Positions 9,197 through 17,495 of a stretch of DNA of 64,000 nt are shown here, in pieces (position 1 is the stretch's first letter; every line of letters begins with the position of its first letter). Made by a program: the position numbers and the translations under genes. Location: the NCBI RefSeq assembly GCF_014652315.1, contig NZ_BMYO01000004.1:301763-365762 (forward strand), given 5' to 3'. The notes under the pieces are model-generated. The model did no database searches. It saw only the letters and a program-made list of their open reading frames with translations, and was not told the DNA's origin. Source of the DNA: Jeongeupia chitinilytica. GTDB taxonomy: Bacteria > Pseudomonadota > Gammaproteobacteria > Burkholderiales > Chitinibacteraceae.

Positions 9197-10582
9197 TTAG
9201 GCCAGCAGCGCGCGCCAGCGGGCGACCTGCGCCCTCACCTGCACCGGCGCCGTACCGCCGACGTGGTTGCGTGCGCCAAGACTGCCCTCGGCAGTCAGCA
9301 CTTCGGCAACGTCGTCGCCGATCAGCGGCGAGAAAGTCTTCAGTTCGACGATGGCCAGCTCGGACAGGTCGCGTTTCTTTTCCTCGGCATAACGCACCGC
9401 CAGCGCGACGGCTTCGTGCGCATCGCGGAACGGCAGGCCCTTCTTCACCAGATAGTCGGCCAGGTCGGTCGCGGTGGCGAAGCCCTGCTTGACCGCGTCC
9501 TTCATTGCCTCGGGCTTCACCGTGATGCCGCGCATCATGTCGGCGTAGATCCGCAGCGTGTCGCTCAGCGTGTCGACGGTGTCGAACAGCGGTTCCTTGT
9601 CTTCCTGATTGTCCTTGTTGTACGCCAGCGGCTGCGACTTCATCAGCGTCAGCAGGCCGATCAGGCTGCCGTTGACGCGGCCGGTCTTGCCGCGCACCAG
9701 CTCCGGCACGTCCGGGTTCTTCTTCTGCGGCATGATCGAGCTGCCGGTACAGAAGCGGTCGGCGATGTCGATGAAGCCGAAGCGCGGGCTCATCCACAGG
9801 ATCAGTTCTTCCGACAGGCGCGACAGGTGGGTCATCGTCAGCGCGGCGGCGGCAGTGAATTCGATCGCGAAGTCGCGGTCGGACACCGAGTCGAGCGAGT
9901 TCTGGGTCACGCCGTCGAAGCCGAGCAGTTCGGCGGTGTAGACGCGGTCGATCGGGTAGGTGGTGCCGGCGAGCGCGGCCGAGCCGAGCGGCAGCAGGTT
10001 GACGCGCTTGCGGGCGTCGGTGAAACGGTCGGCATCGCGGCCGAGCATCTCGACGTAGGCGAGCATGTGGTGGCCGAAAGTCACCGGCTGTGCCACCTGC
10101 AGGTGGGTGAAGCCCGGCAGCACCGTCGACGCGTGCGCGTCGGCCAGATCGACGAGCGAGCGCTGCAGTTCGCGCACCAGACCGACGATGGCGTCGATCG
10201 CGCCGCGCAGGTAGAGGCGGATGTCGGTGGCGACCTGGTCGTTGCGCGAACGGCCGGTGTGCAGGCGCTTGCCGGCGTCGCCGATCTTGTCGGTCAGACG
10301 GCGCTCGATGTTCATGTGCACGTCTTCGAGGTCGACCGACCATTCGAACGTGCCGTTGCGGATTTCGTCGAGGATCTCGGCCATGCCGCGCTGGATTGCC
10401 GCGAGGTCGTCGCCGGAGAGCACGCCGACCTTGTTCAGCATCGTCGCGTGCGCCAGCGAGCCCTGGATGTCGACCTCGGCCATGCGGTTATCGAAGGTCA
10501 CCGAGGCGGTGTAACGCTTCACGAGTTCCGAGACCGGTTCGTTGAATCGGCCGGACCAGGTTTTGTTGACGGCGTCCTGCAT
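9197..10582 (-). CDS. argH: Argininosuccinate lyase
   Basis: Splits argininosuccinate into arginine and fumarate, the last step of arginine synthesis. The 461-residue product is standard length and carries the fumarase/aspartase superfamily signature GSSIMPQKKNPD, the N-terminal WSGRFNEP and the TGRSRNDQVATD block. Start ATG 10582 gives the conserved N-terminus. A TATAAT hexamer on the minus strand (10627-10622) is a plausible -10 box about 40 bases before the start. No argG adjoins it. Confidence 0.96.
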   Translation of the reverse strand: MQDAVNKTWSGRFNEPVSELVKRYTASVTFDNRMAEVDIQGSLAHATMLNKVGVLSGDDLAAIQRGMAEILDEIRNGTFEWSVDLEDVHMNIERRLTDKIGDAGKRLHTGRSRNDQVATDIRLYLRGAIDAIVGLVRELQRSLVDLADAHASTVLPGFTHLQVAQPVTFGHHMLAYVEMLGRDADRFTDARKRVNLLPLGSAALAGTTYPIDRVYTAELLGFDGVTQNSLDSVSDRDFAIEFTAAAALTMTHLSRLSEELILWMSPRFGFIDIADRFCTGSSIMPQKKNPDVPELVRGKTGRVNGSLIGLLTLMKSQPLAYNKDNQEDKEPLFDTVDTLSDTLRIYADMMRGITVKPEAMKDAVKQGFATATDLADYLVKKGLPFRDAHEAVALAVRYAEEKKRDLSELAIVELKTFSPLIGDDVAEVLTAEGSLGARNHVGGTAPVQVRAQVARWRALLA

Positions 10583-10686
10583 GGCTTTAATCCCGAGAGT
10601 GCTTGAGCTTCAAACCTGCGGATTATACGGATGTACGGCACGCTCGGGGCAACACCCCGTCGGGATGCAGCGGTTTTCTTACGGCC

Positions 10687-12060
10687 TCACCAGCCGGCGA
10701 AGAACAGCCACCATGCATACGCGAACGGGACGAGACCGGCGGCGTACACCGCCAGCGCCGGCAACCGCGCCAGCACGCCCGCACCCCGCCGGCCGGCGAC
10801 CCGCCACGCCAGCCTCAGGGTCCACGCCAGGCCGAGCGCCAGCAGGGTGAAGCGCGCGTCGTTGACCCAGCCGGTGCCCATGCCTTCGTGCTTGAGCAGG
10901 GTCACCGTCGTCGCCGACAGGCCGAGGAAGACGCCACAGCCCGCGGTCGGAATCAGCGCCTGCGCCAGCCGGTGCACGCTGTCCTTGTTGCGCTGCGGCA
11001 ACAACCTGTCGGCGATCTGCAACGCCAGATACAGCAGGCCACCGACAACCACCGCCGTCGCGGCGATGAAACCGAGGATGGCCGCACCGTCGAGCCAGCT
11101 GAAACTGTCGTTCACTTCCGGGTAGTGCGTCAGCAGCCACCACGGCGCCGTATCGTTCAGCGGCCAGAGGATGTCGCGGTCGATCAGCCATTCGGCCGCC
11201 CACTGCTTGGCACTCACCAGCCACGGGCTGGCGCTCCACAGGAAGGCACCGAGCGCGATGCCCATCATGCCGAACACCAGCAGGGCCGTCTGCCAGCCGT
11301 CACCGTGGGCAACGTCGACGATTTCCGCTTCCGGCGAACGCGCGGTGAGCGCGATCGCGTCGCGGTGGCCCGAGCAGCGGCCGCACATATGGCATTCGGC
11401 CGCGCCCTGCATGTGGCGCAGCGGCACCAGCGGCGCACAGTTGATCGGAATGACCTTCTTGCCCGAGCCGGCGAAATCGCGCCACTTCTGCTCGTCGACC
11501 CTGTAACGCCACGGCGCGAGTTTGGACAGCAGCTGGAACACGCCGTTGACCGGGCACAGGTAGCGGCACCAGATGCGCTTGCTGCGGCCGTACCAGAAGC
11601 CGATGCCGATCGCCGCCACGGTCGAACCGCCGAGCACCAGCAGCACCGCCAGCGGGTACTGGTAGACGCTGACGAGCTGGCCGTAGATGGTGGTACAGGC
11701 GAAGGCAACGAAGGGCCAGCCGCCCCAGCGTATCCATTTCGGAATCGGCCGGTTGCGGCCGCGCTCGCTCATCCACTCGGCCAGCATGCCCTCGGGACAG
11801 AACCAGCCGCACCACGCGCGCCCCATCAGCGGCATCGACACCAGCACGAAGGGCCACCAGATGCCCCAGAAGGCGAACTGGGCCGCAACGGTCAGGTTGT
11901 TGAACACGTGTGCGGTTTCGTCGGGCAGCGGCAGGAACACCGGCACGACGATCAGGAACACGTAGACGGCGACGACGCCCCACTGCAGCATTCGCAGCGC
12001 GCCCTTGTGATCGCGCAGGAAGTCGCCGAAACGGGCGACGCGGAGCGACATCGCACTCAT
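10687..12060 (-). CDS. ftrD: Polyferredoxin-like membrane protein FtrD (4Fe-4S), ferrous iron uptake
   Basis: Membrane protein of 457 residues with several helices and cysteine clusters that should bind 4Fe-4S centres: WCGWFCPEG (Cys84, Cys88), WCRYLCPVNG (Cys165, Cys169), Cys208, and CHMCGRC (Cys223, 226, 229). It resembles NapH/NosR-type electron-transfer proteins. As the last gene of ftrA-ftrB-ftrC-ftrD it matches FtrD of Bordetella-type systems, thought to pass electrons for iron redox cycling at the permease. The start lies three bases after the ftrC stop codon, so translation is probably coupled. Confidence 0.85.
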   Translation of the reverse strand: MSAMSLRVARFGDFLRDHKGALRMLQWGVVAVYVFLIVVPVFLPLPDETAHVFNNLTVAAQFAFWGIWWPFVLVSMPLMGRAWCGWFCPEGMLAEWMSERGRNRPIPKWIRWGGWPFVAFACTTIYGQLVSVYQYPLAVLLVLGGSTVAAIGIGFWYGRSKRIWCRYLCPVNGVFQLLSKLAPWRYRVDEQKWRDFAGSGKKVIPINCAPLVPLRHMQGAAECHMCGRCSGHRDAIALTARSPEAEIVDVAHGDGWQTALLVFGMMGIALGAFLWSASPWLVSAKQWAAEWLIDRDILWPLNDTAPWWLLTHYPEVNDSFSWLDGAAILGFIAATAVVVGGLLYLALQIADRLLPQRNKDSVHRLAQALIPTAGCGVFLGLSATTVTLLKHEGMGTGWVNDARFTLLALGLAWTLRLAWRVAGRRGAGVLARLPALAVYAAGLVPFAYAWWLFFAGW

Positions 12061-12063
12061 GGT

Positions 12064-12882
12064 TTACGCCTTGCGGCCGACGCGGCGCAGGAAACCGACC
12101 GCCGCCACCCAGTACGCCAGCCACACGCCCAGCACCAGCAGCGCCGGGTGCGAGCGGTAACCGGCAAAGTCGGCGAACAGCTTGCCGACGCCGGCCGAAT
12201 CGTCGAGCAGGTGCGAGCTGTCCCAGAGCGGATCGACCAGTCCGGGCAAGGCACCGATCGACACCAGCCGCTCGAGCCCGCTGACCAGCAGCGCACCGGC
12301 GAGCAGCAGCAGCAGGATTTCGGTGAACTGGAAGAAACGCCGCCAGGTGAAGATCCTGCCGCCGAGCTGCAGCAGCCAGAACGTACCGAAGGCCAGCAGC
12401 AGGCCGGCCAGACCGGCTGCGGCATAGCCGAGCATCTGGCTGCCGTCGGCACCGGCGACGGTACCGTAGAGGAAGACCACCGTTTCACTGCCTTCGCGGC
12501 CGACGGCGATCATCACCAGCAGCAACAGCCCCCACCAGTTCTGCTGCTGCACGCGCTCGCTCATGCCGCTTTCCAGCTCGCGCTTGAGCGTGCGGCCGTG
12601 CTTCTTCATCCAGTAGACCATCTGCACGATCAGCGCTGCGGCCACCAGTGCCATGCCGGCCTGAAAGTATTCCTGGCCATCGTCGGACAGGAACTGCGAA
12701 ATGCCGAGAATGCCGAGCGCCAGCAGGCCCGACAACGCCAGACCTGCAGCGACGCCGCCCCAGAGGAAACGCAGGCCGCGCTGGCCCGCGGCCGGGCTGG
12801 CCTTGAGCCAGGCGTAAAGGATGCCGACGACGAGAAGCGCCTCGACGCTTTCACGCCAGACGATGAACAGTACCTGATCCAT
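12064..12882 (-). CDS. ftrC: FTR1-family iron permease FtrC (EfeU-like)
   Basis: Inner-membrane permease of 272 residues with about seven helices. The two REXXE iron-binding motifs that define the family are present: RESVE at residues 10-14 and REGSE at 129-133. It moves iron delivered and oxidised by the periplasmic partners FtrA and FtrB. Third gene of the operon; 67 bases separate it from ftrB and three bases from ftrD. Confidence 0.93.
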   Translation of the reverse strand: MDQVLFIVWRESVEALLVVGILYAWLKASPAAGQRGLRFLWGGVAAGLALSGLLALGILGISQFLSDDGQEYFQAGMALVAAALIVQMVYWMKKHGRTLKRELESGMSERVQQQNWWGLLLLVMIAVGREGSETVVFLYGTVAGADGSQMLGYAAAGLAGLLLAFGTFWLLQLGGRIFTWRRFFQFTEILLLLLAGALLVSGLERLVSIGALPGLVDPLWDSSHLLDDSAGVGKLFADFAGYRSHPALLVLGVWLAYWVAAVGFLRRVGRKA

Positions 12883-12949
12883 GCTGAATCCTTGGCCGTC
12901 GCGACTGCGGCGGCGTCACGGCCGCGGCCGGAGGCCACGGCGGAAAACC

Positions 12950-13273
12950 TTATTTGACGACGACGGTGCCGCGCGCTTGCGGATGGAAGTCGTCGAAATA
13001 CACGTATTCGCCCGGGCTGGTCGCGTTGACGACGACAAACGACGTCACGCCGGGGCCGAGCACCTTTTCCTTGCGCAGCTGGATGCTCTCGAACTCGGCC
13101 GGCGACTTGCCGGCATTGGTGATCTCGATCTTGAAACGCTTGCCGGCCGGCGCCTCGAAGCGCGTCGGCGAAATCGTGCCGTCCTTGATCGTGACCTTGA
13201 AGGTCGGCAGGTCTTCGGCGTGCGCGCCGGTCATCAGCGCGGCAGCAGCCAGTGCCATCCAGAACTTGTGCAT
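12950..13273 (-). CDS. ftrB: Periplasmic cupredoxin-like protein FtrB
   Basis: Small exported protein of 107 residues with signal peptide MHKFWMALAAAALMTGAHA. The mature part is a cupredoxin-type beta fold. The expected C-terminal copper loop is degenerate: it reads FDDFHPQARGTVVV, and the Cys-x-x-x-His pattern of blue copper proteins is absent, as in other iron-system cupredoxins. ATGs at 13285 and 13279 are also in frame; 13273 is preferred for GGGA six bases before it. Its proposed job is oxidising Fe(II) with FtrA before transport by FtrC. Confidence 0.8.
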   Translation of the reverse strand: MHKFWMALAAAALMTGAHAEDLPTFKVTIKDGTISPTRFEAPAGKRFKIEITNAGKSPAEFESIQLRKEKVLGPGVTSFVVVNATSPGEYVYFDDFHPQARGTVVVK

Positions 13274-13404
13274 CGTCATTCCCATTCAAACCCGTCGGTA
13301 TTGCGGCCGCATCTTAAGGCGATCCGCCAGCCGCTTCGGTGACGAATCGTGCAGCATCTGCCGCTGCCAAGCGACTCGCAGACCAGACCTGTGTCAGCAG
13401 GCGA

Positions 13405-13528
13405 ACGGGCCGACGCAGTTTGTTCCCGCCCGAGCGGCATGACTGCGGCCCATAAGGGCGGCCCGAAGAGCCCTTTGTGGGCTCCGGGCGCTCCGCACGG
13501 AAGCAAACTGCGCAGGCGCAACCGCCTG
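13405..13528. repeat. Dispersed structured intergenic repeat, copy C
   Basis: Fills much of the gap between ftrA and ftrB. Outer arms CGCAGTTTG (13414-13422) and CAAACTGCG (13504-13512) are complementary, and the central hairpin is GAGCCC/GGGCTC (13468-13484) with loop TTTGT. From GGCATG onward it aligns with copy B near 60713, including CCCGAAG and the trailing GCGCAACCGCC against GCGCAGCCGCC. The hairpin may modulate transcription between ftrA and ftrB. Confidence 0.5.
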
Positions 13529-13539
13529 ACCGAGCGGGC

Positions 13540-14070
13540 TTAGTAGCCGCCCTTCTTGCCGGTACCGGCATAGGTGAATTCATAGTTCAGTTCGAACGGC
13601 TTGAACCACGGGCCGACGCCGGTTTCCTTGTCGACGTGACGGCCGAAGTGCGCCATCGGGTTTTCCGACGGCGGCAGGATCGTGTACTTGAGCTTGTACT
13701 TGCCCGGACCTTCGAGCTTGACGTTGTCACCGTAGTGCGGACCGTCGCTGGCGACCATCGGCATGAAATCGCCCTTGATCACGTTCTTGCTGCCGACCTT
13801 CTGGATCTCGTACTTCACCAGCAGGTAGGGCATCCACTCGCCTTCGGCGAAACCGTTCGGGTTGTTCTTGACGGCATGGATGTCGGCCTCGAGGTGGACG
13901 TCGGACTTGGCCGCATCGAGCATCATCCCCGGCGGGTCCATCTTCACCGGCTGCAGATAGACGGCACCGATTTCCATCCCGGCCTTGATGGCCGGCTTGC
14001 CGATCGGGTATTCGGCAGCGAATGCGGACAGCGGCAAAGCCAGGGCGGCGGCAACGATCAGACGTTTCAT
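13540..14070 (-). CDS. ftrA: Periplasmic iron-binding protein FtrA (P19/Tp34 family)
   Basis: Exported protein of 176 residues: signal peptide through SAFAA, then the P19/Tp34 domain with PIGKPAIKAGMEIGAVYLQPV, the methionine-rich MDPPGMM, the HLEADIHA metal-site block and the MAHFGRHVD histidine segment. Campylobacter P19 and Bordetella FtrA homologues bind copper and iron in the periplasm and feed the FTR1 permease. ATG 14070 gives a clean signal peptide. First gene of the ftr operon, downstream of a Fur-like palindrome at 14124-14146. Confidence 0.9.
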   Translation of the reverse strand: MKRLIVAAALALPLSAFAAEYPIGKPAIKAGMEIGAVYLQPVKMDPPGMMLDAAKSDVHLEADIHAVKNNPNGFAEGEWMPYLLVKYEIQKVGSKNVIKGDFMPMVASDGPHYGDNVKLEGPGKYKLKYTILPPSENPMAHFGRHVDKETGVGPWFKPFELNYEFTYAGTGKKGGY

Positions 14071-14123
14071 CAAAAGTTCCCTATGGGTGAGCGAAAAAGA
14101 CATTGCAAGTGTACGCCCATAAA

Positions 14124-14146
14124 AACGAGCGAGAAGCGTTCTCGTT
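14124..14146 (-). promoter_or_regulatory. Fur-box-like palindrome upstream of ftrA
   Basis: Contains CGAGAA-GCG-TTCTCG, a perfect six-base inverted repeat, and a second pairing of AACGAG with CTCGTT at its ends. GAGAA-N3-TTCTC is the core of many Fur sites (GAGAATCATTCTC). The position, 54 bases before the ftrA start, suits iron repression. Confidence 0.55.
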
Positions 14147-14227
14147 GACGACCGGCAGAATTCACCATTTTCGGCACCGATCGGCCATTTGCCTTGCAGC
14201 GTCCGCTGCAACACCGGGGTTGGCCCG

Positions 14228-14233
14228 TATAAT
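14228..14233 (+). promoter_or_regulatory. Candidate -10 box for the SPOR-dsbA genes
   Basis: A perfect TATAAT 72 bases before the SPOR gene start. No convincing -35 element at the right spacing, so the assignment is tentative. Confidence 0.3.
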
Positions 14234-14305
14234 CGTCCGGCTCAACTTTGCCCGATAATACGAGGCAGGGTGGCGCAGCCCACCCGCATTGGAGAAAACG
14301 CCAAG

Positions 14306-14983
14306 ATGGCACGAGACATGAAGAAATCGCGGGCAAGCAGCAGCAGCCGGAGCGGTGGCGGCGGATCGCTGGTGACCGGCCTCGTCGTCGGCCTGCTCGG
14401 CGGCGTGGCCGTCGCCGTCGGCGTCGCGCTGTTCCTCAATCGCAGCGACAGCCCGTTCACCAAGAAAGCCGACACCCCGCCGGATGCGATCGGCTCGGCG
14501 CCCCAGCCGACGACCAAGCAGCCCGAAGTGCTGCACCCGGGCGGCAACGACACCACCACGCCGGCCCTGCCCGAAGCGGCCAAGCCGGCCAGCGCACCGG
14601 CCGAGGCCAGCGGCGCCGAGCGTTTCGACTTCTACAAGGTCCTGCCCGAACTGAACAAGAACGACGGCAAACCGGCGGCGACCGACGTCAAGCCCGTCGC
14701 GCCGGCGAAGAAGCCCGAATCGAGCCCGCCTGCCAAGGTCGAAGCGCCCAAGGGGGCCTACCTGCAGGTCGGTGCGTTCCAGAGCGAGCAGGAAGCCGAC
14801 AACCTCAAGGCCAAGCTCGCGCTGGTCGGTGTCGAAGCGACGATCCAGTCGAGCAGCACGCCCGACAAGGGCCTGTGGCACCGTGTCCGGATCGGCCCGT
14901 TCACCAACCTCGCCGACCTCGACAAGGCCCGTGGCCAGCTCAAGGCCAGCGGGATCGACAGCACCGTCGTCAAAGGGAACTGA
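14306..14983 (+). CDS. SPOR-domain membrane protein (FtsN/DedD-like)
   Basis: A 225-residue type II membrane protein: short basic and serine-rich cytoplasmic tail, one helix at about residues 22-44, a long alanine/proline/lysine linker, and a C-terminal SPOR domain (from about 150: GAYLQVGAFQSEQEADNLKAK) that binds denuded septal peptidoglycan. An in-frame ATG at 14189 is ignored because ATG 14306 gives the usual short tail and has GGAG upstream. It precedes dsbA by 48 bases, an arrangement seen in Neisseriales. Confidence 0.88.
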   Translation: MARDMKKSRASSSSRSGGGGSLVTGLVVGLLGGVAVAVGVALFLNRSDSPFTKKADTPPDAIGSAPQPTTKQPEVLHPGGNDTTTPALPEAAKPASAPAEASGAERFDFYKVLPELNKNDGKPAATDVKPVAPAKKPESSPPAKVEAPKGAYLQVGAFQSEQEADNLKAKLALVGVEATIQSSSTPDKGLWHRVRIGPFTNLADLDKARGQLKASGIDSTVVKGN

Positions 14984-15031
14984 GTCCCGCGAGGCGAATC
15001 AGACCCATCACCCAATCAGGAGAGAACAACA

Positions 15032-15688
15032 ATGATCAAACGCTGGATGACGGGCCTGACCTTCGCCCTCGTCGCCGCCACCGCTGCGCACGCCGAAGTG
15101 CGCGAAGGCACCGACTACAAGCGCCTTGCAACGCCACAGCCGGTCGCCCAGGCCGGCAAGGCCGAAGTCATCGAGTTCTTCTGGTACGGCTGCCCGCATT
15201 GCTACAAGGTCGAACCGTACGTCGAAAGCTGGGCCGCCAAGCTGCCCAAGGACGTCAACTTCCGCCGCGTCCACGTGATGTGGCCGGGCCGCAGCGACAT
15301 GGAAGGCCACGCCAAGCTGTTCGCCACGCTGCAGCAGATGGGGATCGAGGCCAAGTACCAGCAGGCAGTATTCGACGCGGTCCAGCGCGACGGCATCGAA
15401 CTGCGTCGCGAAGGCGACCTGTATCCGTGGATCCAGAAACAGGGTATCGACGTCGCCAAGTTCAAGGCGATCTATACCGGTTTCTCGACCAGCGCGGCAA
15501 TCGGCAAGCTGTCCGACCTGACCAACACCTACAAGATCGACGGCGTGCCGACCTTCGTCGTCAACGGCAAGTACGTGACCAGCCCGGGGATGATCGGTCG
15601 TGAAGACGGCACGATCACCAAGGTGATCGACGAGCTGATCGCCAAGGACAAGGCCGGCGCCAAGCCGGCGGCCAAGGCGAAGAAGTAA
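15032..15688 (+). CDS. dsbA: Thiol:disulfide interchange protein DsbA
   Basis: Periplasmic dithiol oxidase introducing disulfides into exported proteins. Signal peptide ends at AHA (residue 21). Active site CPHC at residues 54-57 in the context FFWYGCPHCYKVEPY, and the cis-proline loop GVPTFVVNGKY is present. 218 residues with a lysine/alanine-rich tail. GGAGAG lies just upstream of the ATG. A strong bidirectional terminator follows. Confidence 0.95.
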   Translation: MIKRWMTGLTFALVAATAAHAEVREGTDYKRLATPQPVAQAGKAEVIEFFWYGCPHCYKVEPYVESWAAKLPKDVNFRRVHVMWPGRSDMEGHAKLFATLQQMGIEAKYQQAVFDAVQRDGIELRREGDLYPWIQKQGIDVAKFKAIYTGFSTSAAIGKLSDLTNTYKIDGVPTFVVNGKYVTSPGMIGREDGTITKVIDELIAKDKAGAKPAAKAKK

Positions 15689-15694
15689 GCGTCA

Positions 15695-15742
15695 GCCGGC
15701 CATGAAAAAGGGCGACTTCGGTCGCCCTTTTTCATGGCCGGC
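15695..15742. terminator. Long bidirectional terminator
   Basis: Perfect 22-pair stem closed by a TTCG tetraloop, with AAAAA and TTTTT inside the stem, between the convergent dsbA and porin genes. Works in either direction. Confidence 0.88.
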
Positions 15743-15759
15743 GCATGCCGGCGCCGCGA

Positions 15760-16869
15760 TCAGAAGTCGGTGTAGGTCCCGAACAGCACGCGGTAGGTAT
15801 CGGCGTCGTTGGTGTACGACGGATTGCCCGGGCCGTCGGCGCCGACCGCGCCGTGCTTGTCGTTCATCGTGTAGTGGAAGTCGGCATAGCCGCTGGTGCT
15901 CTTCGACAGCGCGTACGTCCAGCGCGCGGCAAAGGCATTGCTCGCGCTGTCGTCGATCTTGTTGCCGTTGACGTCCTTGGCATCCCAGAAATAGCTGTAG
16001 GTGAAGCCGAGACGGTTCTTGCCGAAGGTGTACAGCGCCTGCAGGAAGGCGTTGCTCTGCTCGGTACCACCGTCGACGACGGTCACGACGCCCTCGCCCT
16101 GTGCATCGTGTTTCCACCAGCGGTAGCCGGCGGCCAGATCGAAGTCGCCGAACTTCACCCGGCCGGCGCCGAAGGCGAACTTGTCCTTCTTGCCGTCGGC
16201 ATTGGCGACCTGGCTGCCGCCGAGGCCGCTGGTTTCCGGCCGCGACTCCTCGTAACCGGCGTCGATGCGGAAGGTCTGCGCTTCGTAGCCGAGCAGCAGT
16301 TCGTAGGTGTACGACTGCGACTGGCCTTCGTTCTGGTTGTTCTGGTCGCGGAAGCTGTACTGGCCGGCGATGGTGAATCCGGCCAGGCTCGGCGAATAGT
16401 AGGTGATCGAGTTGGTCGGGTTGTAGTAGATCAGGCCCGGATCGTCGATGTACTGGCCCGAACCGTCGAGCGCATACGTGCCGTCGAGGCGGTTGTAGAT
16501 CGGCGAGAACGATTTGCCGAACTGCAGCTGGCCCCAGTCGCCGCGCCAGCCGCCCCACGCTTCCCGGTTGCCCCAGGTGCGGACCGAACCCATCGAGTTG
16601 ACCGAGTTGCCCTTGTCGGCATCGCTGCGGTAATTCTCCGCGCCGGTCCAGATCTTCCAGATCACTTCGGAGCCGTTGTCGAGCTTGTCGGTGCCGGTGA
16701 AGTACAGCCGCGGCTCGACATCGAGCTCGACTTCACCGCGGTAGCCGGCGGCATTGCTGTCGTGGAAAAGGATGTCGGCCTCGATCGAGCCGCCGATGGT
16801 GACTTCGGCATGGGCCAGCGGTGCGGCAAGCCCGGCGAGGAGGAGAATGAGCGGGGACTTCAACTTCAT
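15760..16869 (-). CDS. Gram-negative general porin
   Basis: Outer-membrane beta-barrel of 369 residues. Signal peptide MKLKSPLILLLAGLAAPLAHA, then alternating aromatic beta-strand sequence, and a C-terminal phenylalanine (YTDF) used for barrel assembly. The pattern EVTIGGSIEADI at the start and GNREAWGGW, matching the porin region for loop 3, is typical of betaproteobacterial trimeric porins. An in-frame ATG at 16995 is rejected, since ATG 16869 has GGAAAG upstream and begins the signal peptide. Monocistronic, ending at the shared terminator. Confidence 0.92.
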   Translation of the reverse strand: MKLKSPLILLLAGLAAPLAHAEVTIGGSIEADILFHDSNAAGYRGEVELDVEPRLYFTGTDKLDNGSEVIWKIWTGAENYRSDADKGNSVNSMGSVRTWGNREAWGGWRGDWGQLQFGKSFSPIYNRLDGTYALDGSGQYIDDPGLIYYNPTNSITYYSPSLAGFTIAGQYSFRDQNNQNEGQSQSYTYELLLGYEAQTFRIDAGYEESRPETSGLGGSQVANADGKKDKFAFGAGRVKFGDFDLAAGYRWWKHDAQGEGVVTVVDGGTEQSNAFLQALYTFGKNRLGFTYSYFWDAKDVNGNKIDDSASNAFAARWTYALSKSTSGYADFHYTMNDKHGAVGADGPGNPSYTNDADTYRVLFGTYTDF

Positions 16870-17064
16870 GGCAGCTTTCCTTTTGATGACAAAAGCGTAA
16901 TCAATTGTCATTTTCGTTGGCTGCCGCGATGTACCCAAGAACTGGTCTGCTCCATGTTGCGGCGGCGCAACATGGAGCATCCGAACAAACCTCAATCAAA
17001 TCAGTCCGTTAGCGGACAAACCGGCCGTTCCAACGGCACAGCTGGTTCGGCCCGTGGCGCCCGG

Positions 17065-17493
17065 TCAGCCCGTCGCAGGCCTGAGCGGTGCGGGCAGCAA
17101 GGCCAGCAGTGGCCCCCAGTCGGTGGCGTCGAGCAGATTCTTCAGCTGCAGGCCGAGCTCGGTATCGCCGGCAATCGTCAGCCGGCGCTGGAAGAACAGC
17201 GTGTCCGGATCGGCGTCCCGCCGGGCGATCGCCCAGTAGTCGGCCAACGACGCGGCAAAGGTCACGTCCGCCGGCGGTGCCTCGCCGCGGAAACGGATGC
17301 CCGAAAACCCGATCGTCACGCCACGATCGAGATCGGCGACCTCGAAGCGGATGCGTTTGCCGGCCAGCCAGCCGAAATCCTCGTCGGGCCACAGCCGGCG
17401 CCGGACAAGATTGAGCGCGAAGGCCAGTGTCCGGCTCGGCGGCGCCTCGGGCAGATGGCGCAGCAACGGAAACAGCATGCCGGTCAGTGTCAT
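17065..17493 (-). CDS. ubiT: SCP2-domain ubiquinone accessory factor UbiT
   Basis: SCP2 sterol-carrier-type lipid-binding protein of 142 residues, shorter than E. coli UbiT (about 174). It contains LNLVRRRLWPDEDFGWLAGKRI and a later GDTELGLQLKNLLDATDW block. UbiT is needed for oxygen-independent ubiquinone synthesis, probably binding the prenylated intermediates. The start lies two bases from the ubiV stop codon, and gene order ubiU-ubiV-ubiT supports the assignment. Confidence 0.87.
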   Translation of the reverse strand: MTLTGMLFPLLRHLPEAPPSRTLAFALNLVRRRLWPDEDFGWLAGKRIRFEVADLDRGVTIGFSGIRFRGEAPPADVTFAASLADYWAIARRDADPDTLFFQRRLTIAGDTELGLQLKNLLDATDWGPLLALLPAPLRPATG

Positions 17494-17495
17494 GG

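Noticed and set aside
10603..12957. Plus-strand open frame of 784 codons over the ftr genes
   Set aside because: Shadow of ftrD and ftrC; low-complexity His/Gln/Arg translation typical of antisense frames in GC-rich DNA.
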